A stretch of 64,000 bases of DNA from Fabrea salina (taxonomy: Eukaryota > Ciliophora > Heterotrichea > Heterotrichida > Fabreidae): contig JALIHJ010000049.1 in assembly GCA_022984795.1 (NCBI GenBank), forward strand, positions 1 through 64,000, given 5' to 3'. The translations under genes were made by a program, and so were the position numbers. Each line of letters starts with the position of its first letter. Position 1 is the first letter of the stretch. The notes beneath the pieces were generated by a model. The model was not told the origin of the DNA, searched no databases, and worked only from the letters and a program-made list of their open reading frames with translations. This document shows, piece after piece, positions 27,349 through 37,871 of the stretch.

Positions 27349-27837
27349 ATGAAAACCTCTGCTAAAACAAGCAAGAACCAGTATTTGAAAAGAATCCGAA
27401 AAATATCTGAACTAAACCAAAAGAAACCTGACTACTCTTGGCTAGATGACTTCAGCAAGATCTTGTCAGACTACTCAAAGTCAAACATCCAAACTAAAAA
27501 GCCCACAATCCCAGTCCCCCCAGTCCTCAGAGTAGAGTCCAGGAACTCTCGCAAAAGGTCCCCTCCTTTGTCTGAAATCAACCTCAAGTCAAAATTTAAC
27601 CCCTACACTGCAGTCAAGAAGCAGATCCAAAAAAAAAGACCTTCTTCTAGCTCAACAGGCACCAAAGTAAGGTTTGAAGACGAGTCTTTCCACAGTTCGT
27701 GTCTCAACAACAGCGTTTCTGAATGGAAAAAAGTTTCCTTAAACTGCAAACGAAGGTACGAGTTCTCTCCAGTCTCAAGTCAATCTAGGACTAAACAAAA
27801 CAAATCAAAACCAAGCATACATAGCTTAAAAAACTGA
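27349..27837 (+). CDS. Basic, probably disordered hypothetical protein
   Basis: A 162-aa Lys/Arg/Ser-rich protein with Pro clusters (PTIPVPPV, KRSPP, KKRPSSSS) and no recognisable domain. A KVRFEDES segment near residue 105 fits the RVxF class of protein-phosphatase-1 docking motifs, but this is only a short-motif match. It stops at TGA, one of only two TGA stops seen here; TAA follows three codons later. Confidence 0.55.
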   Translation: MKTSAKTSKNQYLKRIRKISELNQKKPDYSWLDDFSKILSDYSKSNIQTKKPTIPVPPVLRVESRNSRKRSPPLSEINLKSKFNPYTAVKKQIQKKRPSSSSTGTKVRFEDESFHSSCLNNSVSEWKKVSLNCKRRYEFSPVSSQSRTKQNKSKPSIHSLKN

Positions 27838-27852
27838 AATCTTAACTAAGTT

Positions 27853-29334
27853 TTAAACTTTTAAATAAGGATCAGGACTGCTGGAATCCTTAAGACTGTT
27901 TCTTCCAGAATGACTAGGGGAAGTTTTGAACCTGCGTTGCACAGGAATCTCTTCAATGATGTTTTCTATTTTAAGTGACCTTTCTTTGTCCACTTGGATG
28001 CGCACTTCGTCTTTGTTTTCTTGTATGTTTTTAAGCACTTGGCTTACATGCTTTTTAACAGTCTCAACCATTCCTTTCAAAGTCATGTCTTCCTTGAGTT
28101 CTTCGTTGAACTCAAACTCAGCTACTGCTTTAACCTTTTCAAGCATCTTTTCAAACCACTTTTTAACTTTGTTGTGGGAGTACTTAATCCCGAGTTTTTT
28201 CTCTTTGAGTTCATTTACAACTTTGAGTTGGGAAGCTAGTTGGTGCTTGACTTCTTGGTTGAGCTCGGACTCTTGGTCTAAGTTGGGTTTTACAGAAGCG
28301 ATGCTTACTTCTTCTTGCATTTCGTCAATCTTCTTTTTATAGTTAGCAACGTCTTTTTCTTTTTGCTTGACAGCTTGCATGAGTGACTCGTAAGTTTGTT
28401 CTTTAGTTAAGAACTTTTCAACGATCAAATGGATGTCTGAAAGTCCGGTGTTGACTTTGATTTTTTTAAGAGCTTCTTCAAGAGCTAAGAACTTATCTTG
28501 TTCTTGGTGAAACTTAATATCGATTAAGTGGAACCAAGCTCTGTGCAGTAGCATGCTTTCTCTTAAGTCTTGGGTTTTGCTGCTTCGGTCGTCAATCATT
28601 GCTTGTTCACGGAGTTCTTCTTGTCTTTTGATGGTTTTTTGGTTCTTTTTTTCAGCGATTTCGCGGTTTTTCATATGGACTTCGAGTTCTTCGACTTCTC
28701 TTTGTTGGAGTTTCATGGTGTTTGAAATCTTTTCTTCGATTTTTTGAAGGGTGGACTTGGCGTTCAAGGAGGTTTGTTTGGCTTTGAGTTCTTTGTCCTT
28801 GACGTCTTTAAGTTCTTTCGTGACGTTTTTAAGTTCTTTTTTGAGCTTGTTAAGTTTCATTTCGAGAAACAGTTGTGAGTTGTTCATCCTGGACTCCATG
28901 TGCTCATATATATGAGTTTGCTCGGTTTCGTAGTTTTGGCTCTGAGTCACTTCTTTGGTTCTTTCTTCGAGTTCTTTGAACTTTTTGTCTCTTTTCTGGA
29001 CAAAGAATTCTTTGAGCGTTTTGGTGTTTTCAACCTGTCTGATTTCGTTCCGGAGTCTTGCCTTGGCTGACTCTCGCCGGTTCCAAGCAGTCTTTTGGCG
29101 GTTGTAAGAAGTTTTTATGAACTTTAGTTTGTTTTGCACTTCTTGTTTTTCTTCGTCCTTAGCTGACAGTTTATTCATTCGCAAGGTGCAGTAAAGGTCT
29201 ACGAACTTGTCGCTGTTGCGCATGGCGTTGCTTAGTTGGCGGTTTTGAGCCAAGGTAGAATAGTTTGAGTGCTTAGAGCCTAGAGGACTTTGCCGGCTAG
29301 GAGCTGTCCTTGGGATAAACGGAAACTTTTTCAT
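27853..29334 (-). CDS. Outer dynein arm docking complex-like coiled coil (ODAD1/ODAD3 family)
   Basis: A 493-aa protein, predominantly coiled coil (about 45-420). The block ALKKIKVNTGLSDIHLIVEKFLTKEQTYESL (about 282-312, several signature residues) matches the conserved F/L-KIK-TG-D---V--F---E-T---L segment of CCDC63/CCDC114 (ODAD1) and CCDC151 (ODAD3/ODA10). These proteins attach outer dynein arms to doublet microtubules in cilia. The QT-Y-SL pattern leans towards CCDC151. The C-terminal 45 residues are Arg/Ser-rich and disordered. It lies 18 nt downstream of the VPS13 gene's stop-side neighbour, on the same strand as VPS13. Confidence 0.65.
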   Translation of the reverse strand: MKKFPFIPRTAPSRQSPLGSKHSNYSTLAQNRQLSNAMRNSDKFVDLYCTLRMNKLSAKDEEKQEVQNKLKFIKTSYNRQKTAWNRRESAKARLRNEIRQVENTKTLKEFFVQKRDKKFKELEERTKEVTQSQNYETEQTHIYEHMESRMNNSQLFLEMKLNKLKKELKNVTKELKDVKDKELKAKQTSLNAKSTLQKIEEKISNTMKLQQREVEELEVHMKNREIAEKKNQKTIKRQEELREQAMIDDRSSKTQDLRESMLLHRAWFHLIDIKFHQEQDKFLALEEALKKIKVNTGLSDIHLIVEKFLTKEQTYESLMQAVKQKEKDVANYKKKIDEMQEEVSIASVKPNLDQESELNQEVKHQLASQLKVVNELKEKKLGIKYSHNKVKKWFEKMLEKVKAVAEFEFNEELKEDMTLKGMVETVKKHVSQVLKNIQENKDEVRIQVDKERSLKIENIIEEIPVQRRFKTSPSHSGRNSLKDSSSPDPYLKV

Positions 29335-29352
29335 TTTTTAATTTGAAAGTTA

Positions 29353-32300
29353 TTATCTACCGCAGCATGCAGCACCATACCGCTTAGGAACTTTGATCTT
29401 CCTTAAGTTTTGGTCATAAGAAATAGAGGTGGGCAGAGAGTTAAAAGCGTAGTACAACTTCACCAAAGAACTCATAGTAACTGACTTCACCACAAACTCT
29501 TCAAGCGAAGTTCCTATGACCAAACAGAAGTTGTTTTTGATTCTGTGGAGTTCGCACCTGTTGATGCTTTTCAGTGAAAACTGCTTGTAGAGGTCTCCGT
29601 TTACTAAGAACAAAAAGTTCTTCATGGTCAGAATGATTATGATGTCTTCTTTGTTTTCTGTTAAGTGTTGGTAAAACACCATCTTTTCTTTGCGGTGGTG
29701 ACTCAGACTCTTGAGCAGTTCCTGGGCTTCAGCTACTTCTTGGTTGTAAGGCTCAAGCACCTTTCTCGGAGAAAAGTGCCTTGGGAACCGGTTTCTTCCT
29801 TTAACGCTGATTTTGCCTTTGGCAAGTAAGGTCCCTGCTTGTGCTACTCCTGAAGTTAGGCCTGCACCCACTCTTAGCACTGCTGTCACTGGCGAGGTAA
29901 GTGCTCCCCAAAGTCCTTTGCCTATTCCTTTCACAAAACCTTTAGCACCTTCTTGCTTTGCTCCTTTCCAAGGCTTAGTGAAGATCCCTGTAACTCCTTG
30001 GGCAATGTCTGAACCTGCGCCTTTAAACCCTCCTAAAATAGTTCCTCCCATGCTGTCGCTTTGGTTGATGTCTTCCACGTCTGCTCCTGAAACTTGCTTT
30101 ACTACTCCGTGCAAACTACCTGTTATCCTTGAAACACTCCCAAAAGCACCTGAAACCACGTTTCCTACTAAAGAACGCATTCCTTTGCTAACTCCTGAAG
30201 CAAACCCTTTAGGCCCCTTAAGTGCTCCTTTAACTGGTGCTGAAAAGAACTCCACTACACCTGACCCTAAAGTATCTATTAAGCCAATAGGGTTGCCAAT
30301 CAAGTCCGAAGACCCAATTAGTTTGTAGAACTGCATGATTCCTTGTCGGGTGTAGTTCTTAATGATTAGCCAAGACATTTCGTTCATGGATTGGAAACTG
30401 TGCTGGAATATTAGCTCTTTGAAGTAAAGAGGCGAGTTAGAGATGTTAATGAAAGCACCTCCTACTGTCGATAAGATCCTGAACACTCCAAAGCCGTTTT
30501 TGGGGTCGAGTTGGAACTCTACACTTTTTTGTGCAGTTTTGAAAGAAATGTTGATTTTCATGCCCCAGAACCTCACAAACTCAAAGTACATTTTGTTGGA
30601 AGACTGCGAAGGGTTGTAGTTGAGTTTAGGACACTCAGTGTTCAGCTCAGGAAAAGTCTCAGATATAGTACTGCCTCTTTTAAGCATGGTTTGTCTGGAG
30701 TCTATGTCAGCTCCAAAAGCTTCAGTCACCTGACTAGTTACTTCTAGAAGAACACTGATTAACTCTTGGTTGACTTTTACAACGATTTCTTGAACTAGAA
30801 GCTCAAGCCAACTAAACTTGTCGATGCTAGCTGAAGTGACTTGATTTTCTTCGTCTTTTTTAACAGTTGAAACTCTGTGGATTTTGGTTTGAATGAAAGG
30901 TACTGGTTCTTCGTTGGTAGCTTTGAAAGCTGGACAGAAAATTACGGGGTAGAGTTTGCCCTTAGTTCTCATGTTGTCAAGTTGGAATTCTCCAAGTTTA
31001 AAGTCTAGCTTTTGAGTGTTGCTGGTTTCAGTTCCTTTCTTCTCTTCAATCAGTTTGGCCTTGGTCCTGATGTTTAGTAAGCTTGCGTATAGTATTTCGT
31101 TAGGCGAGTTGTCTATGATTGAAACGCCTACTCCTTTGATGTTGGCTAAAAACACCATTTTGGATGTTACAACTGGCACTTGGGCTGACTGAAGGTCAAT
31201 AGAAGCCCTTTTAGGCCACACTCTGAGCTGTCTAGTAACTCCGTTAACTATGACTTCGGCTAAGTTGTTTCCTAAGTTCTTCATCTTTTTGATTTTTTCA
31301 ATTGAGTAAGTTTGGGTGGTTTGCCCTTGCTTTACAACGAGTTTTTTAGGTTGCTGACTTACGTCGTCAAAGACCCAAGGAACCTCTTCTTGCGGAGGCA
31401 CAGTAACTTGAGAGTTGTTTTCTTGGTAAATAGTTAACTCTGTAGAAGTGAAGTTGTAGACTGAAAACTCTGGGTCTTTGGGGTACAAAAAGGAAATGTG
31501 AAGTGTTGCTTCGTCTTCACTTGTCACAAGGAGTCTTGAAACGTGGCTGAAGTTGTTTTTAGGCGAGGGTTGGTACCAGTTTTCGGGCTGGTCTGTTTTT
31601 TCGTCTTCTCTTCCAGGGTACTTGAGCTGGAAGTCGCAGATTTCTTGGATGCTGAAAGGACACGACCACTGCTCACCGTCTCTGGAGACTTGTATCTTTT
31701 TGTTCTTTTTAGGGTTTTCGAACTGGTAAATCAGTACCTGGCCTTTTTCTAACTTGTAAGTAACAGCTGAGTCTTGTTGCTTTACAAAAACTGAGTGCGA
31801 CAAGTAGTTGGTGACCACGAACCTAGGAACTATGTAAACGATTTTGCTTTTGACCAGCGGAGGAGGCGCTTCAGCTAAGTAAACACCAAGCCACAGTTCG
31901 TCAGGTGCTTCTTTGTTAAGCTTAACAGCTTCTGAGTTCTTAAGAGTAACTAGTCCAGAAACTCCAGTAGTTTTGATATTGAAACCTTCAGACCACTCTG
32001 ACTTGACTCCATACTCTTCACCTGAAGCCCTGACTCTTAGTTCTCCCCTTTCGCTTTTAAAGAAGCCTTTTGAGAACTTTCCAACCTTCATCATAGTTTT
32101 TCTGCCGACTTCTAAGGAAATGTTTGTTTTGTTAACTATTACAAACTGAGTGTACACGTCAAGCAGCACTGACTTAAACCCTCTTTCTTGTTGGTTTATT
32201 TCTTTTCTGAAGCGAAGGTCGATGTTTTTGGTTTTTTTGATTTCGAGAGGCAGTTTTTCAACTGTGAGCTGGTCTGCAGGGAAGTCTCCTTCCATGTTAA

Positions 32301-35300
32301 TGTGGGTTTCTTTAGCTTCAAGGGTAGTCCAGTCTGTTTGTATCTGAGGGATTTCTTCGCTCCGCATTGAAAACCTGAACTTAGGATTTTGGGAAGGGTC
32401 AAGAGTCATAAGGCTTTCTTTAGACCCTGGAGAAACCACACACAGTGGTTCTGAAGAGTCATTGGCAAAGACACTCAACCAACATGGCAAAATATTCTGT
32501 ACTACGTAAGAAGGGTTTATCATGTAAAACATCTCAGGAACTTTGGACTCAGTTTTGTATTGCTGGATTGTAGTTACAAAGAAGTTCTCGTTGACTTTGT
32601 AAACTCCTTCGTTGAACAAAGAATCAGGTCCTTCTTCAGAGTTTACTTTTACAGGCTTGCTCAAGAGCCAGTTTAAGGGCAAGGACCATAAAGTGTCAGG
32701 CTGAACTTCGTAAGTCTGGTCTTCGCACTGGAGTGTAATAGGTATTTCAGTGTTGTTCATGCACACATGCCCTGACCTGATTTTGACCACTCTTTCATTT
32801 TTTCTGGAAAAGATTTCGATGACGCACTCAATGTTGTACTCTTCACTTTCAAGTCTGAAGCCTGTAGTTTGAAGGTTTTCAATAACCAATCCTCTGACTG
32901 GCTTGAAACCTTCAACTTCTACGCAGATAGCTGCTGGCGCTTGGACGTTTTCAAGTATCCCCATTTTCTGGCCTTTGCTTTTGGACCCTGCGTACAAGTT
33001 GTCTATCAAGTGCTGTCCAAACCCTGCTGACTCCTCAGGTCCTAAGTCCCAAACTTCTACGTCCCCAGGAACGTCTATCCAGGCCTTAGCTCTAACTCCT
33101 AGTTTGTTTTTCAAGTTGTACATAAACTGCCCATGAGCTATTACTTCGTTTTCGTCTGGAAAAGCTTGGTTGATGCTTTCTTCTTCCCAGAAGCGAGTGT
33201 CTTGTCCTAGTTTTTTGTAGAGTGTAGCTACTGTTAAAAGCATGCTGTAACTCATGTTTATGTTGAGCACTCTAGGAGCTGCAAACTCTACTTCTGTTTT
33301 TTCAGAGCCTTGAGTGTAGTTCAAGTCAAAGTCCCAGTCTTCAAGTATAGGCTCCCAAGCTGCTAGTTTCAAGTTGTAAAAGTCAGACACTATGAAGGTT
33401 GAGAAGTTTGCTTTCAAGTCCTGACCTTGCATGTGGGCTTTTGAAAACAAGTTAGAAAAAGAAAGGTGCACAAGTGAGTAAGCCTGAGTTCCAGTGTCTT
33501 CGATCAGAGTCATCTGTAATGCATCGCATTCTAGGTTAAACTCCATTTTGTCTTGGGAAGGTGGTTTGGCTGGTTGGTTGCTTTCTTGCTTTTTGTCTTC
33601 ACTTTTCCCTCCTAAGTTTAGCCCCATCCACTTTTCAGCTATTGACTTTCCAAACAAAATGTCTCGGAACCCAACTGTCAAGTTCATGGATTCTAAGTTA
33701 GCGTCAACTTTAGTAAAGGTGTCTTGGCCCTCTTGCTTCACGCACCTGTAACTCACAATGAACCTACTTGGGTTGAGCAACTCATCCACTCTGCCTTGAG
33801 AAAGCATTACTTTGTTGTTTTCAACTACACCTATGAGTCCTCCTATATGTGAAATCTCTAGTGAGGCTTCGTCGTCTATCTTTTTGTAGTCTCTAGAAAT
33901 TTCTTTGTTCTCTGAGTCGTAGTTAGCAGTGTAGGTTTGCGAAGAAATGTACTGAGTGCTAACTCCAAACCTAAAAGAGCCTACACGGGCGTTCCGGTTC
34001 TTAGTGTCTAAAGGCACCCACATTTCGAAGTTGCTTAGTCTAAAAGTAGCTCTGGTATTGAAGGTGGTGGTGACTCTGGAAGCTACACTCCTTTCAACTT
34101 GGATTTCACTGGGTTTTTGTTCCTGTCTGATCTCCCTGCTGAACCTTTGAGCTGAGGATAGCTGTTCAGTAAAGAACTTAGTGATTCCTTCAACAAACAA
34201 AGGAGAAGGCATTATCCTCATATCACTCATGTTCACTTGCAAGTCTAAAAAGTCTTGCTTGGGCTTGTACGCAAACCTTACTTTTAACTGAGTAAGTGTT
34301 TTTTCAGTTGCGTCTACGAACTCTTCGTCGTCTAAGTCGTAGTATCCAGGGTTGCAAATCACTGAATTAAAGTAAATTCCTTTCCTGAGGTCTTTTAGGT
34401 CTATTTTTTCTAGAACTAGTTTTCCAAGCGTGTCGCCAGAGGTTCCTAGCTTGACTTCAGTGTTGAAGTCCGAAATAAGGAATTCAGCCAAGTCTTCTTC
34501 GTCGATTAGTTTAACTTTGATTTCCTGCATCCTGACTTTAAGCACCACTGCCATGATTTCGTCGATGCTTTTAAACCTGTCTTTAAGTGCAGTGGACTCT
34601 TCGATTTCATGTCTTTGGACTTCTTGTTTCTGAGGCTGACTTTGAGGTGCAGAGCTTGGTGGAGTGTGTTTGGAGTTAGTAACTAAAGCAGACTCCATTA
34701 CGTTCAAAGAAAACACTAAAGAGTGCTTGTTGATTTCGATGTTAACAGCTGAAAGGTCTGTTGAAAGTATCATTCCAGGAGTGCTAGCGTTTTTGTCTCT
34801 AGAGTTCATTAAGTCCAAAGAAAAGGTAGTTGGGTAAACCAAGTAGTTGTAGTTACCTTCTTTCCAAGAAGAAGGCTCAGGGCAGTTCCAACAGATCGCA
34901 GTAGACATCTCGTCTAGTGTAAGCACGTACTTGTCATAGGGGTTTCCTTCCAAACTTTCTTCTTGAGTGCTTGCTTTAAGCATACCGAAATCAAGCACAA
35001 ACATGCCCTTGCTAAGGGAGTCGATGTCTAAGGGCAAGAAAACCAAGGGAGCTTTGAGTGAAACGTCTAGTTCTATTGAAGACTGAGTCCCTATTTTAAT
35101 GAATTCTTGGACGTAGTCTTGTCCGTAAGAAATGTATTCTTGAGTTTTGGACTGAGCTGCTTCAAAGTACCTCGAAAGGTCGCACTTCTCAGTGACAGCT
35201 CCCATGTAAGTGTAAGCTACTGTAAGTATGCTTTCTAGGTTTCCGTAGAGTTCCAGTCCTCCGGAGTTCATTTTGAGTCTTGTTTTAGGAAGTTGGTCGA

Positions 35301-36888
35301 ACTCCACTTCTAAGTACTCTCCTTTGAGTAAGTTAGGGAAGGCTTGGCTTTGCACTACGTTGTCTTTAACAAGTGAAGATTCAAACTTTAAGTTGGAGTA
35401 AATAGACTCAGACCTAAGACCTAGCTCCAGTTCTAAGGAATTCAGTGAAGAGTCAAGCAGCAGCATTCTGGAGTCCCTTATACTCAGAGTTACTGAAGAT
35501 ACGTTTAACATAACCAAGAACCTTACGTACTCAGCAGGCAAGTTTTCAAAAACTTGAGCATCAGAAATGAACTCTTCCATTTCATTTTCAAAAGCACCTT
35601 GTTCTTTTTGGATTTCTCTGATTTTTTCTTCCATCTCTTTGATTTTCTTTTGTTTTTCTTCTTCTTCTTGTTTTTTCTGGGACTCGCTTTTCCCCCAAAC
35701 ATAAGACATCCAGCCTCCAGAGCCTTCAGACTTAATTTTTTCTATTTGTTCGTAAACTTTTTTTTCCCTTCTTTCGAAGTCAAGTTCCCTGTTAGCAGCT
35801 TTTCGGTTTCCAAGTATGGAGTTGAGAGTGGTTTTTTCTTCAATGCTTTTGAGCCTTTCAAAAAGCTGGTTGGCTTTTTGCTGTTCCTTTTTAGAAGTAG
35901 TTTTTCTCCAGGTTTTGTAAACTTGTCTGTACTCGTTAGCTTCTTCTTGGGACATTTCGTGCTCGTCAATTCTGCTTTGCACGCCTTTGAGGAAGTTGTT
36001 GTACTGGTTCATGAAGTCAAGGAGCTTAAAAACGTTAGTCACTTGGGGAGACTCTATTCCTAAGTCAATTCCTGCGTTGGTGAGTTTAGCTGAAACTTGT
36101 GGAAGGCTGAGGTCTTTGTTGTTTTTGTTCATAACTATTTCTAGTCTGAAACTAGTTGGGTTCAGCATGAACTTGTGGTCAGGGGAGTTTTCTAGTTCTT
36201 CTTTTGCTTTCATTTCAAATGTAAAGTTCTCGTCGCTGATGATGTCGTTGCCTCTACCGTAGTCCATAAAGACTCGAATGTCTTCTAGCAGCACAAGTTT
36301 GTAGGTTGTGTTGCTATTAGCCACAAACTCAGTTTCCCAGTTTTCATTGCAAGTGGCAGCCACTGCACTTGAAATAGCAAGTCCTACACTAAATGGTTCG
36401 TCAGTTGACACGTCGTCTTCAATTCTTATGTAAATGTTGGACAAGTTGACCTGAAGGTTGTCAATGATCTTAGTAGTGAGTCTTTCAACGAAGCCAGGGT
36501 CTGACTGAGAGGTTGAAAGCTCTGAAGACAAAACGTTTTCGTAGTTCTTGATAGAAGAAGCTTTGGAGCTCTTGAAGAGCTGGAGTTCTTTTTCTTCATT
36601 CCACTCCGTAGGTGGCCTGGCCTTAAGTCGCACCATCACGTCACTGAGGGTGACTTTAAGCGGACTGGAGGTAAGCGAAGTCCAAGGAATCTTTACGTGG
36701 AGCTTCCCGACGAACCCGTCTACGACCTTATAAGGAACTCCTAGTTGAGTTAAGGCGTCAGACTTGACTTTGAGGTTCTTAAGGTTGATGTCACCCCGGA
36801 AGACTGAAAGGTTTAGCTGGTCGGCATTGAGGTTTTCTATCCACTCGCCTAGCACGCTATTGAGAATATTGGCTATTGCCGTATTCAT
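29353..36888 (-). CDS. VPS13: VPS13-family bridge-like lipid transfer protein
   Basis: A 2511-aa protein. The chorein N-terminus is diagnostic: residues 1-30 run into LNLSVFRGDINLKNLKVKSDAL, then GKLHVKIPWTSLTSSPLKVTLSDV (about 62-85). A long stretch of repeated beta-groove segments with a coiled-coil insert (about 310-450, Lys/Glu-rich) follows, then the VAB-like middle (about 1500-1900, including WSEGFNI-type strands). The Gly-rich C-terminal amphipathic region is typical of the DH-like/ATG2_C end (about 2200-2370: GNPIGLIDTLGSGV, GFASGVSKGMRSLVG), with a PH-like end (about 2400-2500). VPS13 proteins move bulk phospholipid at membrane contact sites. It is shorter than yeast or human forms (about 3100 aa). 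The whole gene is one uninterrupted frame of 7.5 kb. Confidence 0.93.
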   Translation of the reverse strand: MNTAIANILNSVLGEWIENLNADQLNLSVFRGDINLKNLKVKSDALTQLGVPYKVVDGFVGKLHVKIPWTSLTSSPLKVTLSDVMVRLKARPPTEWNEEKELQLFKSSKASSIKNYENVLSSELSTSQSDPGFVERLTTKIIDNLQVNLSNIYIRIEDDVSTDEPFSVGLAISSAVAATCNENWETEFVANSNTTYKLVLLEDIRVFMDYGRGNDIISDENFTFEMKAKEELENSPDHKFMLNPTSFRLEIVMNKNNKDLSLPQVSAKLTNAGIDLGIESPQVTNVFKLLDFMNQYNNFLKGVQSRIDEHEMSQEEANEYRQVYKTWRKTTSKKEQQKANQLFERLKSIEEKTTLNSILGNRKAANRELDFERREKKVYEQIEKIKSEGSGGWMSYVWGKSESQKKQEEEEKQKKIKEMEEKIREIQKEQGAFENEMEEFISDAQVFENLPAEYVRFLVMLNVSSVTLSIRDSRMLLLDSSLNSLELELGLRSESIYSNLKFESSLVKDNVVQSQAFPNLLKGEYLEVEFDQLPKTRLKMNSGGLELYGNLESILTVAYTYMGAVTEKCDLSRYFEAAQSKTQEYISYGQDYVQEFIKIGTQSSIELDVSLKAPLVFLPLDIDSLSKGMFVLDFGMLKASTQEESLEGNPYDKYVLTLDEMSTAICWNCPEPSSWKEGNYNYLVYPTTFSLDLMNSRDKNASTPGMILSTDLSAVNIEINKHSLVFSLNVMESALVTNSKHTPPSSAPQSQPQKQEVQRHEIEESTALKDRFKSIDEIMAVVLKVRMQEIKVKLIDEEDLAEFLISDFNTEVKLGTSGDTLGKLVLEKIDLKDLRKGIYFNSVICNPGYYDLDDEEFVDATEKTLTQLKVRFAYKPKQDFLDLQVNMSDMRIMPSPLFVEGITKFFTEQLSSAQRFSREIRQEQKPSEIQVERSVASRVTTTFNTRATFRLSNFEMWVPLDTKNRNARVGSFRFGVSTQYISSQTYTANYDSENKEISRDYKKIDDEASLEISHIGGLIGVVENNKVMLSQGRVDELLNPSRFIVSYRCVKQEGQDTFTKVDANLESMNLTVGFRDILFGKSIAEKWMGLNLGGKSEDKKQESNQPAKPPSQDKMEFNLECDALQMTLIEDTGTQAYSLVHLSFSNLFSKAHMQGQDLKANFSTFIVSDFYNLKLAAWEPILEDWDFDLNYTQGSEKTEVEFAAPRVLNINMSYSMLLTVATLYKKLGQDTRFWEEESINQAFPDENEVIAHGQFMYNLKNKLGVRAKAWIDVPGDVEVWDLGPEESAGFGQHLIDNLYAGSKSKGQKMGILENVQAPAAICVEVEGFKPVRGLVIENLQTTGFRLESEEYNIECVIEIFSRKNERVVKIRSGHVCMNNTEIPITLQCEDQTYEVQPDTLWSLPLNWLLSKPVKVNSEEGPDSLFNEGVYKVNENFFVTTIQQYKTESKVPEMFYMINPSYVVQNILPCWLSVFANDSSEPLCVVSPGSKESLMTLDPSQNPKFRFSMRSEEIPQIQTDWTTLEAKETHINMEGDFPADQLTVEKLPLEIKKTKNIDLRFRKEINQQERGFKSVLLDVYTQFVIVNKTNISLEVGRKTMMKVGKFSKGFFKSERGELRVRASGEEYGVKSEWSEGFNIKTTGVSGLVTLKNSEAVKLNKEAPDELWLGVYLAEAPPPLVKSKIVYIVPRFVVTNYLSHSVFVKQQDSAVTYKLEKGQVLIYQFENPKKNKKIQVSRDGEQWSCPFSIQEICDFQLKYPGREDEKTDQPENWYQPSPKNNFSHVSRLLVTSEDEATLHISFLYPKDPEFSVYNFTSTELTIYQENNSQVTVPPQEEVPWVFDDVSQQPKKLVVKQGQTTQTYSIEKIKKMKNLGNNLAEVIVNGVTRQLRVWPKRASIDLQSAQVPVVTSKMVFLANIKGVGVSIIDNSPNEILYASLLNIRTKAKLIEEKKGTETSNTQKLDFKLGEFQLDNMRTKGKLYPVIFCPAFKATNEEPVPFIQTKIHRVSTVKKDEENQVTSASIDKFSWLELLVQEIVVKVNQELISVLLEVTSQVTEAFGADIDSRQTMLKRGSTISETFPELNTECPKLNYNPSQSSNKMYFEFVRFWGMKINISFKTAQKSVEFQLDPKNGFGVFRILSTVGGAFINISNSPLYFKELIFQHSFQSMNEMSWLIIKNYTRQGIMQFYKLIGSSDLIGNPIGLIDTLGSGVVEFFSAPVKGALKGPKGFASGVSKGMRSLVGNVVSGAFGSVSRITGSLHGVVKQVSGADVEDINQSDSMGGTILGGFKGAGSDIAQGVTGIFTKPWKGAKQEGAKGFVKGIGKGLWGALTSPVTAVLRVGAGLTSGVAQAGTLLAKGKISVKGRNRFPRHFSPRKVLEPYNQEVAEAQELLKSLSHHRKEKMVFYQHLTENKEDIIIILTMKNFLFLVNGDLYKQFSLKSINRCELHRIKNNFCLVIGTSLEEFVVKSVTMSSLVKLYYAFNSLPTSISYDQNLRKIKVPKRYGAACCGR

Positions 36889-36916
36889 ATTTATTTGTCG
36901 GAAGTTTGCCTAATTA

Positions 36917-37555
36917 TTAAGGATCGATGCTTGTTGAGGGGAAGTAAAAGTTGTAGCCGCAGTTGGTGTACTCTTTTTGGCAGTCAATCTGGTTGAAGTT
37001 GTGGTCGTAGCAGAACTGGATGTTCCAAAGGTACTCGTTTCCGTTCTTGCTTTTGCAGTTGATGTTAATGATGTTGTTGAAGCAGTTGTAAATGTCGTTT
37101 TTGTTGATCTGCTTGCTGTCGTCGGGAGTGACTCCGTTGTTTTTCAAAGTGTTTAGTAAGTCTAGGTTCTTGAACAGGCTTACAGTGGTTTGGAAGTAGG
37201 TGTCAGGGTCAACAGCAGGTGTTACGCAGGTTCCGTGTTTGGTCCATTCGTGCTGCCAGAAAGGTGTGGGGTTTCCGTTGTATGACTTCCAGTAGTTTTC
37301 AAGTTCGGACTTAGTTTGGGAATTGATGTTAAAGTCATAGTGGGAGTTGCAGTATGAGGGCCAGGTGCCGTCTTTATTATTGGGCCATAAACCGTGGATG
37401 TTGAAGTTTTCCGAAAGGTAGTAACTAGGGCACTGCTCAACCAAACAGTCAGTTGGTTTCCACTCTATTGTGAGTAGATTGTAGTCATAAACGGTTGAGT
37501 AGCCGAAGAATGAAGCAGCAAAAGCAGCGCTAAATAGGTTCACCAGGAGAAACAT
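36917..37555 (-). CDS. RNase T2 family secreted ribonuclease
   Basis: A 212-aa protein. I start it at the ATG at 37555, giving a signal peptide (MFLLVNLFSAAFAA); the longer frame begins at TTG. Both catalytic segments are present: CAS I FNIHGLWPNN and CAS II FWQHEWTKHGTC, holding the His/Glu/Lys/His acid-base residues. Paired Cys are placed as in the family (CPSYY, GTC, C-terminal NCKS, FCYDHNFNQIDCQ). RNase T2 enzymes cut RNA in lysosomes, vacuoles or outside the cell via 2',3'-cyclic phosphates; in a ciliate a phagolysosomal or secreted digestive role is likely. It lies 28 nt before the VPS13 start region on the same strand. Confidence 0.93.
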   Translation of the reverse strand: MFLLVNLFSAAFAASFFGYSTVYDYNLLTIEWKPTDCLVEQCPSYYLSENFNIHGLWPNNKDGTWPSYCNSHYDFNINSQTKSELENYWKSYNGNPTPFWQHEWTKHGTCVTPAVDPDTYFQTTVSLFKNLDLLNTLKNNGVTPDDSKQINKNDIYNCFNNIININCKSKNGNEYLWNIQFCYDHNFNQIDCQKEYTNCGYNFYFPSTSIDP

Positions 37556-37871
37556 TAAATATGGCCAGGGTTTTTGAGCAAGTAAAAAAATCAATACACT
37601 AAGTACTTTGGCCTTGGTTTAGAAATACTAAGTCTGAAGATGCCCAACCAAGAGGAAAAATAGTCCTTCTTAGAAATAAGATTTTTTTAATAGAAATCAG
37701 CACTGCACTGGCTTTACTTGTCTGGAGTGTGTCAGTTATAGTTATTTGAAGGTTTGGTTTAAGTTGCTTTTGAAACTAGGCTTTGGCTTAATTGCCATAT
37801 TTAAACTCAAAAACATAAAATTTTATCGAGTTATCAATTCAAAAAACTCCATGTCTCCATAAAATTTAATT
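37556..37871. promoter_or_regulatory. Divergent spacer between RNase T2 and MTHFR genes (316 nt)
   Basis: This AT-rich spacer between divergent start codons is far longer than the 14-90 nt typical of other divergent pairs here. It must contain both promoters. No ORF or RNA gene was recognised; several A/T runs lie just before each ATG. Confidence 0.5.
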